From NCBI GenBank assembly GCA_003118195.1, contig BEXV01000774.1, positions 14,274 through 78,273 of the forward strand: 64,000 nt of DNA, in the 5' to 3' direction. Positions 22,329 through 33,483 of this stretch are shown here, one piece after another. Under the pieces are notes generated by a model, which made no database searches, was not told the DNA's origin, and was given only the letters and a program-made list of their open reading frames with translations. This DNA comes from Hemicentrotus pulcherrimus (lineage: Eukaryota; Echinodermata; Echinoidea; Camarodonta; Strongylocentrotidae). Within the stretch, counting starts at the first letter, position 1. Each line of letters opens with the position of its first letter. The translations under genes were made by a program, and so were the position numbers.

Positions 22329-24707
22329 TTAAGGGGGAACGTAGGCAGGTGGTGATTGAAATCGCGTTGTGCTTGGGGCATGAGGATTCCTACTTTCTGG
22401 TGGTGATGGTGTTATTGGTGGTGGAGGCTCGTAGGGAGGGGATCCCCCTAGATCCACCATGGGCATTGATGGCTTGTTTGGATCATCTGTAGATCTGTGA
22501 TCACTCATCAGAGGTTGTCTCGTCCCGTCTTCTGCAGAGTATTCCGGTGGTGGTAAAGGTGGCTTCTCATTCTTCATGATCAGTGGTGTCGATGAAGGGT
22601 GCTTGTCAGCCTCGTCCAACTCTTCAGTGAATATGATAGGGATTCCTTTGTTGATGAACGTATTCTGGTCCTCGTCCGACAGTTTCCCCTTTCGATTCCT
22701 GCGGTAGAGTATGAACACCACAATACCTGCCAGGATGATGATGAATGCTACTATTACACCAGGAAGGACATTGGTAATCCATGCATCATTAGCTTTTGTA
22801 TTGCCATCTAAAGGAGGTACGTAAGCCTTGGTGGAAGGAGTTGTAGGTGCTGGAGTGGTAGCATCACAAGTGCCTTGAGGAGCTGCCTCAACACCAGAAA
22901 TGGTGTAATTAGGAGCAAAAGCATCAATAAGGGCTTGAGTTGGCTTGCCATCAGGTGTCACTAGCTTCTTCATGAGTTCTTCTATCAACTCGACAGGACA
23001 GGTATCCTTTGGAATGGTATTATTGGTGAAAGAGAGAATGACTGAACCGCGCCGTATACCGGTTATCGTCAGGGCACTAGCATCAGGATCGCCAAAGATA
23101 CTGGCTATTCTGTTCAGGATATCAAGCTGCAGCTCAGGATTGTTGATAAACTCATCAAAGTCAATATTAAGTGTAGCTCCCATGGCAACTGGAGGTGGAT
23201 CCTCTTGTACTGCATTGGAATCCAAGACATGAACCTCAAAGGCATCTCGTAATTCAACACCTTCTTTATCTTGAGCTATCATGACGTATGTTTCCACATC
23301 GAAAACCTTCTCAGTGTAAGCAAACATCGTCTGCTTCTGCTTGTCAAACTTAAGCCAGAAGTCAGAGCTCAAGAGCGTACCATCTGCATCCACCAGCATC
23401 AGTGACAGCTCACGAGTATTACCATCTTCGGGATCCATGTAGGTGTCTGCAGGGATTACAAACACAAAAGGAACTCCAACTATGACATCTATTCTTTCAA
23501 TAGGGTGGACTATCTCGGGTCCTTTGTTGACGTATGGAGTTGCTGGTTTTGGTGGTGTTGTCGGTTCTGGTATAGTGTCTGATGGAGTTGTGACGGGTTT
23601 AGTTGGAGTAGGCATGATGACAACTGTTGAAGGTGCCATTGTGTCAACAGGAGTGCTTGAAATAGGTGTTGAGGTCACTGTAGGCAGAACCACTAGGCTC
23701 TCTGTAGCTGTCATTGAAGGAACTGGTGGACTGAATGCGCGAGTAGGTTCTTCAGTAGGTGCTTCAGTTGTCGCAACAGGTGTTGGTGTAGGAGTTATTA
23801 CAGGTGTTTTGTAGAAAGATGTCTTTGATGCTTTCACTGTTGGGGAGATAGACACCTTCCCTGTTTTGGTTGAAGTTTCTTTGGCAGTCATGGTCATTGG
23901 GTCTTGGGTACCTGCTGTTCTGATCATACTGCTCAGAACTGGTGAGCTCTCTGTAGGGATGATGTGAGTAGAAGGGGTATAAGTGGAAAGAACTTCTGTC
24001 GGTTTAGGTGCACCTGTCGGGAGGGGAGTGGGAACTGGGGTTCCCATCAAAGGGGCCTGTCTTCTGACTCTGTTCTTGATGATTGGGGTATTACTGCTGA
24101 CATGCCAGCCCTTAATGTCATAGTTCAGTTTTTCAGCCATGGAACCATCCTTAGAAGCGCCCTCTAAGATGGTAACAACTGGAAGCTGGTCGATATTCCG
24201 CCCACAGCCAACCACCCAACTCAGTGACAACCCTTCATGTTTAGCAGTGGCAATATTCCCGCTGCCTGCAGCTAAGGCCTGGTAACCCTTGATGTCATCC
24301 TTCTCTGGGAGAAGCTTGAAGGCAGTCATGGGTATTCTGGAATACTTGGACAACTTGGATACCATACTGATTCTCTCTTGTGGTGTTAATAGAGACCAGT
24401 CAGCATCTAGGATGATAGTTGCTCGAACAGCAGGCTTCTCTGGTGGACAAACCACCACTACGTCTTTGTGTTTGGACGTGGATTCATCTGTGCTCTTTGT
24501 ATGTGGTGTGTCTTGAGGGAGTACATTGATGCTGAAGACATCCTTTGTGTTAGAACTGTCCTTGGTGAGGTTGGACACCTTTCCTAATGCAGTTACTGAG
24601 ATGTAGTACTGACGCAGGTCTTCCTTTCCTGGGATTCCCTGAAGTGTATTTGTCTTGTTGCTGAAGTTCAGCCATGATGGAAGCGACTGGGCTCCAACTT
24701 CTTTCAA
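22329..24707 (-). CDS. DAG1: Dystroglycan coding exon 2
   Basis: Encodes residues 101-892 and a TAA stop, beginning LKEVGAQSLPSWL straight after the acceptor TTACAG. The ATG at 24716 belongs to the intron and is not a start. N-glycosylation sequons occur at about residues 114, 117, 146, 662 and 700. The C-terminus has PPEY, PPYEPPPP and PPAY proline motifs for WW and SH3/SH2 partners. Confidence 0.97.
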   Translation of the reverse strand: MKEVGAQSLPSWLNFSNKTNTLQGIPGKEDLRQYYISVTALGKVSNLTKDSSNTKDVFSINVLPQDTPHTKSTDESTSKHKDVVVVCPPEKPAVRATIILDADWSLLTPQERISMVSKLSKYSRIPMTAFKLLPEKDDIKGYQALAAGSGNIATAKHEGLSLSWVVGCGRNIDQLPVVTILEGASKDGSMAEKLNYDIKGWHVSSNTPIIKNRVRRQAPLMGTPVPTPLPTGAPKPTEVLSTYTPSTHIIPTESSPVLSSMIRTAGTQDPMTMTAKETSTKTGKVSISPTVKASKTSFYKTPVITPTPTPVATTEAPTEEPTRAFSPPVPSMTATESLVVLPTVTSTPISSTPVDTMAPSTVVIMPTPTKPVTTPSDTIPEPTTPPKPATPYVNKGPEIVHPIERIDVIVGVPFVFVIPADTYMDPEDGNTRELSLMLVDADGTLLSSDFWLKFDKQKQTMFAYTEKVFDVETYVMIAQDKEGVELRDAFEVHVLDSNAVQEDPPPVAMGATLNIDFDEFINNPELQLDILNRIASIFGDPDASALTITGIRRGSVILSFTNNTIPKDTCPVELIEELMKKLVTPDGKPTQALIDAFAPNYTISGVEAAPQGTCDATTPAPTTPSTKAYVPPLDGNTKANDAWITNVLPGVIVAFIIILAGIVVFILYRRNRKGKLSDEDQNTFINKGIPIIFTEELDEADKHPSSTPLIMKNEKPPLPPPEYSAEDGTRQPLMSDHRSTDDPNKPSMPMVDLGGSPPYEPPPPITPSPPESRNPHAPSTTRFQSPPAYVPP

Positions 24708-25784
24708 CTGTAACAAGAAGAAGAAGAAGAAGAAGAAAAAATAAGATCAGAAAATTGAAGTCAAAAACATTTTATTTTTAAAACAATATGCTATGGTTTT
24801 AACAACACAAAATAATACTACCCTGGCAAAATCTTTAAGTGCAAGTGTACCACAACCAGAAGCGGTATGCTGCCCTCTGGAGTCCTATCGATACTCGATC
24901 CTCTCATAGGCCATATATCCAAGGTAATCCATATATATTTCAATACACCTGCTGGGAGATGTACCTGTATGCAACCCGAGGAAAGTGGGATTATTTTTGG
25001 TATCTTCTGTGTGTATTGTGAAAAGTAACATAATGCCGACATGATAATCATTTCTTTAATTTATGAGAAAACAAACACTTCTATGATTAGGAAGGATATG
25101 CTCGTAGGAAGAAAGATAACACAGAGAAGAGGGAGAACAGCAGACAAAGATTGAGGGAGGGAGAGAGAGAAAGAGAGAGAGAGAGAGAGAAAGAGAGAAA
25201 GAAAGAGAGAGATGAACAAAGTCAGAAACATAGTGTGAACGTCAAGAAGAGAGAAACAGAGAAACAGAGAAACAGAGAAAGAGAGAGAGAAAGAAGGAGA
25301 GCTAGATAGTGTGAATGTACAGAGGGTTCAGCATGCAGTTAGAACTCCATTGTAGGTTTTTTTTTTAAAAGATGAACTTGAGTTCTGGTCATGCAATTGC
25401 ATTGTGAAAAAAACGGTGTGGAATCAACCAGAAAAGGTAGATCATCTAGCATATAAGAATTTGTGTGTATTGCAAGGTTCTGGAATCATCAAAATGATAA
25501 GAAATTTGGCCAATTAAGTCTTGGTAAAGTTACAAACTGTACACAGAAAGATGTATATGGGACTACACGAACACGTGGTGTAAAAATCCTACCCCGGAGT
25601 TTTACGATGTTACATGACATATTTAGAATATGAAGGCATTTGAAGAGCCAGGCTTTTCAAGGAACATGTCTTAACTGATGTTCTTCCACACTTGCATAAT
25701 AAGAATGATAACGCTCACAAATTATTTTTCACCTCTTCCCAGAACTTAACCTTCTCTTTAAAAAATGAAACTCAACAATTCCTC

Positions 25785-25839
<55 letters not shown>

Positions 25840-28800
25840 CACAGGTGGAATTCATAAAGTCCACCAGCTTTCAGTAAGGTCACGCCAGGGCCACTCCATA
25901 AGTTTAGACAGACATGATTCATTGGTGCAGAATGCAAAACTACTCAAAACGTCACATTCCTCATGAAAAACAAGCTGGCCTTCTTCCAGAATGCTGATAT
26001 TTTGTAATGCTTCTTCCCAAGACTTTATCATAAATGACCTTTGACCATATACAAGAAATACAAAGAGTTGGCAAAAGTTATTGGAAAAATGGATCAAATT
26101 GTGGTGAAGCATTTGGCTATATTGGTTGAAATACTCTTGTGTGGGATTCAAAATCCAAAGGACACTTTTTGCTAAGAGAAAACAGCAAGTCTTCATCCCT
26201 ACTTCAACTCCCCATGTGGGGGAAACATTCAAAGATGTGCAATAGACACACATTTTATTAGAGAAATGACTGTAACATTCACATCCTCAAGGGCATTTTT
26301 TGTCTTATAACAAAATATAAGTCTTGCTTGGCTGAAATCAAATTTAGATTATTAAACCTCCAAGATGTAATATGAACTGTGCTAACTAACTTTAATATAC
26401 CGTCATAACCAGTTGTTTGTAGAAATCCTTATGTGGACTTTAGTAAATATCATTTCCGACAAACTACAGGCCTAGACGTTTTGTGAACTTTACATACACT
26501 CAAATTATGATTTCAATACTGATAGGGTAGGCACATCCAATATTACTAAACAATAACTGACTACATCAACTTCGCAAAACAAGCTTTAAATGCTATTTTC
26601 TCCAAAGCCTGGAGGAAATTCTATGATAAGGCCTTATCGAAGACCAAAACATCTGAAAATCCAAAACACAAGCACATAATGGATGAGCACCGATGATCCA
26701 AAATAGGTAAGGATTGAAAAGCACTATCTTCCCTGAAACACTATGCATAATGCAGAAAGCAAAAGCTAATTATTTCATTTATCTATCACAACCTGCCTCA
26801 CAGTGCCTGAGGGAAAGGTTTAGCATATGGAAGACTGGATTTGATTGGATCGGGTATCATATCTGGCTGTACCTTTGAAGAAAATGTAAATTCTAATCCC
26901 AACTTTATAGTGAAAAATTCATGGTAGAGATAAAGACCTACAATGTACATGTTCAGTTGAACTTAAAATCCCTTTCCGTGTATACTTCTGGACAATACAA
27001 GGCATGGCCTTCAATGAAAATTCATTGACAATAGACAATTAAAAGCAGGATTACTGGCAGGAAAAAAACATTGCAGAGAAGAGAGTCTCTCAAATAAATC
27101 AAAATATTCTCACAATATTAACCTTCAAGTTTTCAAGGCTAAAGATGTACAATCATTCTCACCAACTTTCCCTTCATTTCATTTCAAGTGCCCAGCATAC
27201 ATCCACGATCTGCCGCAAACAATGGCCGCCATTGGAGACAGATATTTTCTCTACAATCTGGTAGTTGAGTTACGCTTCCGCAGGGATGACAACCACTTTG
27301 TCAACACCTAACGACCCTCGACCAAATTAAATTGCGTATTCCAATCCCCCCCCCCCTCAACTTGTTAGTGAAAAGTGACAAGATAGTGCCTTTGACAAGT
27401 ACACTAACATGTGTAGTTACAAGATTTTTATATTCGCAACAAAATCAGTCCTTGTTTGTCAGTCTTTAAGAACGGTTTTGTAATTCAATCTGAACATCTG
27501 CGAATAACATTAGATGTCAGATGCCTATACTGGATAAATCTGTGTAGACTCTTTGATTCCTAAATTTTGACTGAACTTTGTGACTTTCTTTCCACATGTG
27601 TGGCACATCTGTATTCAGTTTTTAGAAAGAGCGTTCTTTCCCATGTACATATCACCCTGTGTATGTATGTCGGAAGCAGACTTTCCCAGTGTCATTGTAA
27701 AGATTTTCTTCATTTCCGGAGAGCAGGAATGAACTAATAAATAAATCATTAAATGTTTGTGAAGTGTAGTGGGTCAAAATCAAATAAAAGTGATTTCTTT
27801 TCTTTTTAAATAGAAAGAAAAATGAAAAGGAATGTCACTTTCATCCATTAAAATAATCAAAAATTTCTTGAAGGTGGAAGGAGCAATGGGATTTCATTTT
27901 TTTTTTATTTACTAGATAATTATGTAGGGTATGTGCATGCCTATTCATTCAATGGCGGCAAAAATAACTCAACTATTTGTATTTTACATAAAAGATAGCC
28001 CACTGCAAAAAAAATGACTACCGGTACAATTACCAAGGCCCTGCATGTTTTAAAGAAATCATCCTTTTCCTTCGAAAATTTGATAGAATTATTTGTGGAT
28101 TTTTTTTTTCCTATCTTGTCCCAAAGCTACATGTACATGTATGCATCATGACATGGGTGGTATAATGGTTCTATTCATACAAAACTATTAAAGAAGGATA
28201 TGAAATAATGCTTAAATAACTTCTATTGGCAGACAGATTGATTAACAGATTGGTGGAATATAATATTACAGATGAATAGTGCAAAAGAACAAAATCCTCC
28301 TAGTTTTCCCTAGACAGTAGTAGGAAGTAGGATTCTAGGATGACCCAATTTAGGAGAGTATAAATTGCTGCAAAAATGACAACAAATAAGAGGCTTTCTC
28401 CCACTCTGTACCTCCTTTTATCGTATAAGAATTCATTTTCAAAAACTGCATAATAAAATAAATACAAATATGCATCATAATCAACTTTTAAAAATCAATT
28501 ACTAATGTGAGCACAATATACTTTCAATGAAATACCAGGCTATTTATGGTTTATTTAGCACAAACATATGGAAAACCAGCTCCAAATTTAACTCAGGACA
28601 AGGTGCTTATGGCAAAGAAAGGGGAAAAGAACTGCACCCTCAACATAACCCTGCACTCTACACTCTGCTTCAGGTATGAGGAAGATACTATGATGTATTA
28701 TTGATCTCTAAGATTTGTCCTGCAGTCATCCAACCAACTCAGCATGAGTCAAACACACTGACTACCAGTATCTTCCACCTTATCCACTTTCGCATGACTC

Positions 28801-31800
28801 ATAGCACTGGGAACGGGTAAAACCTCAATAACAGAAATAGTAATTAAATAAAAGGTTTAACTGCTGAGGGGAAAAATATGTTTTCATATGCCTGCCCAGG
28901 GCTTGACATGGAGAAGAGGAAATAAAATCCCCTTAGGCGACATAGGCTCTCTGCTATTTGTACAAGTATCGCTCTATTTTGCGGTTAATTTGTATGTATT
29001 TGACAGATAATGAGAGTTGTTTGCATGAGAAAATTCATGTTTTTTGAAATATCATATTTTCTCTATGAAGTTGAAAATACATTTAAACATGCTTCACTCC
29101 CATGTGTTAAATCATAAATTGCTAGTACATCCATGGTTCAATTTTGATTACCTTGTTAACTACCACTTCTCTTGCTGACTCAATTCATTTTTTTTCTTCA
29201 TTTCATTACTATTCTTTTTTGTTTACGTTATCATTGAAATATGATTCCGTTACTGTAAATTGTGGTAGTTAAAAATTCAAGTCAATGTGCCCTATATGAT
29301 CTCGACTTGAACTCGACATTTACTTGCCTTTTTCCTACTATAATTCATAAATAACATAGTAAGCGACTTTCATTTTTCCATATCCAGAAAGTGTGTGCCT
29401 CCTTTCAGTTTTCTCATCTGAAGTATCATCCAAACATATGTGAAAAAACGCATTAAATAATTTAAATCAGATACCACACAGTCTGTGCTATTCAAGTCCC
29501 CCATGGTTACTTAAACATCACATTATAGAAAACATGGCTGCCCACTTAACATTCAAAGAAAAAATAAATGAATTATATACAATCCAATTTTCGTTGTAAC
29601 GAGAGAAGATACATTCCCAGGAGAAAAACAACCAAGCGTCCCATCTATCACAACCCCCCCCCCCCCCCCCCCCCCCCCCNNNNNNNNNNNNNNNNNNNNN
29701 NNNNNNNNNNNNNNNNNNNNNNNNNNNNNNNNNNNNNNNNNNNNNNNNNNNNNNNNNNNNNNNNNNNNNNNNNNNNNNNNNNNNNNNNNNNNNNNNNNNN
29801 NNNNNNNNNNNNNNNNNNNNNNNNNNNNNNNNNNNNNNNNNNNNNNNNNNNNNNNNNNNNNNNNNNNNNNNNNNNNNNNNNNNNNNNNNNNNNNNNNNNN
29901 NNNNNNNNNNNNNNNNNNNNNNNNNNNNNNNNNNNNNNNNNNNNNNNNNNNNNNNNNNNNNNNNNNNNNNNNNNNNNNNNNNNNNNNNNNNNNNNNNNNN
30001 NNNNNNNNNNNNNNNNNNNNNNNNNNNNNNNNNNNNNNNNNNNNNNNNNNNNNNNNNNNNNNNNNNNNNNNNNNNNNNNNNNNNNNNNNNNNNNNNNNNN
30101 NNNNNNNNNNNNNNNNNNNNNNNNNNNNNNNNNNNNNNNNNNNNNNNNNNNNNNNNNNNNNNNNNNNNNNNNNNNNNNNNNNNNNNNNNNNNNNNNNNNN
30201 NNNNNNNNNNNNNNNNNNNNNNNNNNNNNNNNNNNNNNNNNNNNNNNNNNNNNNNNNNNNNNNNNNNNNNNNNNNNNNNNNNNNNNNNNNNNNNNNNNNN
30301 NNNNNNNNNNNNNNCCCCCCCCCCCCAGATCATCAAACCCTACAGTCAATCATTGTATATACATGTATGTTTGTTAGATTTTACAGAAAAAATGGAAAGA
30401 TTTCCAAAATCCAAATTATTATTTTTTTCCTTTTTGATAACCATGAAACTAAAATACCTAAGCTGACTGCCATTCTCTTGCATCTTCAATGAATACTGCT
30501 TGATTATACAGAGTAATTGTCATCTCTTTTATCTCCTTAAATAGAAGTTAGGAAACAGAAAAGAAAAGGAGTTTAAGTGATATGTTTCATGACTAAAGGA
30601 TTATGAATGCTGACTCCTCGATGTCTACCTACATTCTTGACAAGAGAGGCGTAACATTTACATTAATGCGCAATCAGATTAAGCCTCTGTAGGATGCAGA
30701 GGGGTTTTATTATTATTATGTGCACCCCATTCACTAATACTTCCTTTAGTGCTCAGACAGGATTTGTTACCAGTCTTTTCACTCATTCACATCACTGTGT
30801 CTCTCCATCAACAAATGAATTGCTTTATAAATCCAAATGTGTTTTGTAGTGATGGTAATAAAAATTGAAACTGTGGTAACTACAACCATCATCTAGCTTT
30901 ATCTGTTTATAGCCATATTATAGTTTGGACAATGTCTGTGCGTTTCATACAGTTCTGGGGATGTCAACTTAAAATGCAGTGATTAGAATGGTTGTCTATG
31001 GATGTCTTGGAGCCGGTCCAAGTGGATCACAGCATGAATGGAGTCAACTAAGCTACCGGCCGGACCCAAATCCTCCCATTCACTGCCTAAACACTGTTTG
31101 GGCTTAGAGGGTGAGAGAGCAACAACAACACACCCAATTCAGAGCCTAGACCTGGTCTTGTTAACACTTCTCCCATTCACTTTCTCTTCCTTTCTTCTTA
31201 TGACACCAGGAGAGCATGAATAAAAGGCAAGTTTTATCAGGGAGGACAACTAGGAATAGGGAATCAATGGGTCGCAATCAATTGGGCTCTGGACTATTAG
31301 AAAGATCTGTTTGATGGTAGGCTATTGTTTCGTTATAGGCCAGTGGGTAGTTGTATTGAGGGATAACAAGCATTAGGGGATTGTATGAATGGGATGGCCA
31401 GGTGCGTGCGTAACCTCATAGGAATGCAGAATAGAAGCAAGAGTACTTATTTCAACCAATCTTCAACTAGATCGCAATGAAGAAATATAAAGCATCAAAT
31501 ACACTTGCTTTACCAACTCTTTACCATGATAGCAATAGGCCTATATATATATAAATACTCCAAAAGACTTCCTTGAACTGAAGGGGTAAATACTTCCAGT
31601 GGCAACAACCTCACCTAAACCTTTTTCACTCCATTTTAAATTTCATACGAAGGAGAGCTAAACCCACCATATTGAAGCAATGTGCAATTTTAGATGTACC
31701 GTAAATCTCTGTGTATAAGACGCACTCGTGTATAAGACGCACCCCTACTTTTGAGATTAAAAAACAAACAAAAAAAAGAACCCCCCCCAAAAAAAATTCC

Positions 31801-33482
31801 GACCACAGGATCGAATCCGTGCCGGCACACACATAGATTGCCTCTCATAGCCAGCGCCTTAGACCGTGCGGCTATCGCGCACCGATGCCATCACTTGAAG
31901 TTTCTAGTAGTGTATACATTGAAATGAATTCAAATGGCGACTTTGCGTGCTGGATACGGCTCCTTCTTTTACTTTTGCAATGTATTGGCACAAATTACTG
32001 CATTGAGATCTAAATCTGTACCATATTGCCAAAAAGTAAAAGAAGGGACATGAAAGATTGTTTCTTANCCTCACCTAAACCTTTTTCACTCCATTTTAAA
32101 TTTCATGAGAAGGAGAGCTAACCCACCATATTGAAACAATGTGCAATTTTAGATGTAGGCTATACCTTTCACCAGTCCAAAGCCAAAGTCCAAATAGAAA
32201 ATAAATTGTAGGAGCTAAGATTCAAGGAAGAAGTAAACATACATGTACATCCACTCTCATATTCATTTGATAGTTGACTCAAGGAGATTTTCCTTAGTCA
32301 ACTCGACTTTCAAGGGAATGGTAAGATTGCATTTCCGACAAAGATTCCCGAGCGACATTGATTGTGTCAGTCCAATCACATGAAGAGAGAGCATTCACGC
32401 AGCAAACCCTTCCAGATCCAGAAGCCAAACCATTCAACTCTACCATAGCACTATCTCAAACTCTTCCCTTAGGCATACCGCATCAATCCTCCACGAGCAT
32501 CTCATCTCTGGTTCTGCAATATCACAGGTGCATCGTTATCGGTAATAGAAAGATTGCCAAACTGCTGCATCAAGTCAGCCAATTCAAATGGAAGTACCAC
32601 TATATATTATAACCAACTATTGGAATGGAGATGGTGAAAACATATTGCCCAATCAAAGATTTATTCAGATGAAATCATCAATTTGTATACCCCTTGTGTG
32701 TTCAGCAGGGTCCAACTATCATGCCAACGAAACTGAAACACGTTTGTTTGTTTTTTATACTGACGGATGCTGGTGCATTTCCTGTTGTTTTATAAACAGA
32801 TATGTTAATTTTTTTAACATTGGCATTATGAATACATCAACCAAATGAAGCACTGTAATATTTAAGACCCAAGTAAATCTCTTCGGTACATTTCTTATGT
32901 TATCACTTATCAGGCTTCACCATCTTTATAATATTGCATTCTGAATTAAAAACATTGTACGTATAGGACTATGCTTTATCAAAGATAAAGCAGAAGACCC
33001 CCAAATTGGCAACTCTCCAGCCCTGACTCCTGTCTTATACGGAGGTGTAATTGATTCAGATTGACCGCAAGTCTAATCAATTAACTTACAAACTCCTATC
33101 TCTTTATTCAAGTACAGAGTTATGATAGATATCAAGTTGCAATTGATTTGAAACCATCTCAACTGTTCTTGACAATACTCACCATGTACTTATCTACGTC
33201 TCCCCTGAAAGCCTCTTTGGGTATCTTATGACTGAATGCCACTCCCACCGTTGCTGTGGTATCGGGTATACCCCACCCCGGTGATACTGGTTTCCAGACT
33301 CCAAAGCTGGGCTCCAGCGCATCCGATTCTTCTCCAAGATTGTCTCTGCTTTGGGGTTCATACCAATCCCTATACACGGCATTGATTTCCTGGGCTTGTC
33401 CAAGGGATACAAGCATTACTGCTAGTACAGTCAACATCACTAGTACTGTTAAAAATGTGTGTGGTCCTGAGTGAGACTCCAT
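22329..33482 (-). CDS. DAG1: Dystroglycan, two coding exons (gene span)
   Basis: Joined exons give 892 residues; human dystroglycan has 895. Order: signal peptide (about 1-30), alpha-N cadherin/Ig-like domain with Cys187 and Cys268, furin-like site RVRR (313-316), Thr/Pro/Ser mucin-like region with TPVPTP at 323 and TPTPTP at about 405, a second cadherin-like domain (about 500-596), SEA-like domain with G654|S655 and Cys670/Cys714, TM helix (about 749-768), then a cytoplasmic tail with RRNRKGKL, LPPPEY and a terminal PPAYVPP. Family knowledge: one precursor is cut into matrix-binding alpha and transmembrane beta subunits, and beta binds dystrophin/utrophin WW-EF regions. Every landmark falls within a few residues of its human position. 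Two coding exons with a long intron is also the vertebrate layout. Confidence 0.97.
24709..24745 (-). promoter_or_regulatory. (CTT)n polypyrimidine tract at dystroglycan acceptor
   Basis: On the minus strand a (CTT)n run of about 25 nt leads directly into GTTACAG and the second coding exon, so a microsatellite supplies the polypyrimidine tract. Confidence 0.8.
25152..25304. repeat. Interrupted (GA)n / (GAAACA)n tract
   Basis: Purine-only repeat with two GA cores and a GAAACA-type interruption, inside the dystroglycan intron. Confidence 0.9.
25390..25570 (+). repeat. Dispersed repeat, copy B
   Basis: Aligns by eye with the reverse complement of 4385-4575 over about 175 nt at roughly 80% identity. 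Both copies sit in introns of minus-strand genes in opposite orientation. No tRNA promoter boxes or inverted ends were recognised. Confidence 0.75.
25786..25838. repeat. (GA)n microsatellite
   Basis: About 50 nt of GA repeat with minor G interruptions at its right end. Confidence 0.95.
25852..26253 (-). other. Unidentified 133-codon open frame in the dystroglycan intron
   Basis: An open frame rich in Cys, Trp and Phe, with tracts such as NPTQEYFNQYSQMLHH and SWEEALQNISILEEGQ. It is not low-complexity and matches no family I know. It could be a remnant of a mobile-element or retrocopied protein, or chance. No start context, splice support or partner frame was seen. Confidence 0.2.
29655..30326. 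other. Poly(C)-flanked assembly gap, 635 N
   Basis: 25 C on the left and 12 C on the right surround N at 29680-30314. The open frames reported across it are artefacts of N. Sequence content is unknown. Confidence 0.95.
31609..31698. repeat. Direct duplicate, left copy
   Basis: Nearly identical to 32069-32157, with several scattered substitutions and one indel. The right copy begins immediately after a single N at 32068. This fits two allelic contigs laid end to end rather than a genomic duplication. Confidence 0.85.
31699..32067. mobile_element. Repeat insertion present in only one of two duplicated copies
   Basis: Sequence between the duplicated flanks begins CCGTAAATCTCTGTGTATAAG, repeats a TATAAGACGCAC motif twice, and contains the tRNA-like element below. 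It is absent after the second copy of the flank. It probably represents an insertion carried by one haplotype and truncated at the contig end. Confidence 0.5.
31798..31883 (-). pseudogene. tRNA-Ser/Leu-like pseudogene or SINE head
   Basis: On the minus strand TAGCCGCACGGTCTAAGG fits a class II tRNA D-arm/A box, and GGATTCGATCC, about 45 nt on, fits a B box. Acceptor and anticodon stems do not pair well, so this is unlikely to be a working tRNA. A TGA trinucleotide lies in the would-be anticodon loop, suggesting a Ser origin, but weakly. Confidence 0.5.
32069..32157. repeat. Direct duplicate, right copy
   Basis: Second copy of 31609-31698, starting one base after the N at 32068. After the shared segment the two copies diverge completely: the left one enters repeat-like sequence and the right one continues into plain intron. 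Confidence 0.85.
33183..33482 (-). CDS. DAG1: Dystroglycan coding exon 1 (signal peptide and start of alpha-N)
   Basis: Encodes residues 1-100. The hydrophobic core FLTVLVMLTVLAVMLVSLG followed by QAQ fits a cleaved signal peptide. GIPDTTATVGVAFSHKIP aligns with the first strands of the alpha-N domain. Donor GTGAGT follows codon ATG in phase 0. The start is the first in-frame ATG of the open frame. Confidence 0.95.
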
Positions 33483-33483
33483 C

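Larger units (their letters stand above)
24708..33182 (-). other. Dystroglycan coding intron
   Basis: An 8.5-kb intron bounded by GTGAGT and TTACAG. It holds (GA)n tracts, a dispersed repeat (25390-25570), an unexplained 133-codon frame (25852-26253), a 635-N gap, a tRNA-like element and a duplicated segment around a single N. The rest is unremarkable AT-rich DNA. Confidence 0.9.

Noticed and set aside
22599..24516. Plus-strand frames opposite dystroglycan exon 2
   Set aside because: They are antisense shadows of a clearly identified coding exon.
29518..30377. Frames of more than 230 codons across the N gap
   Set aside because: They are almost entirely N and poly(C).
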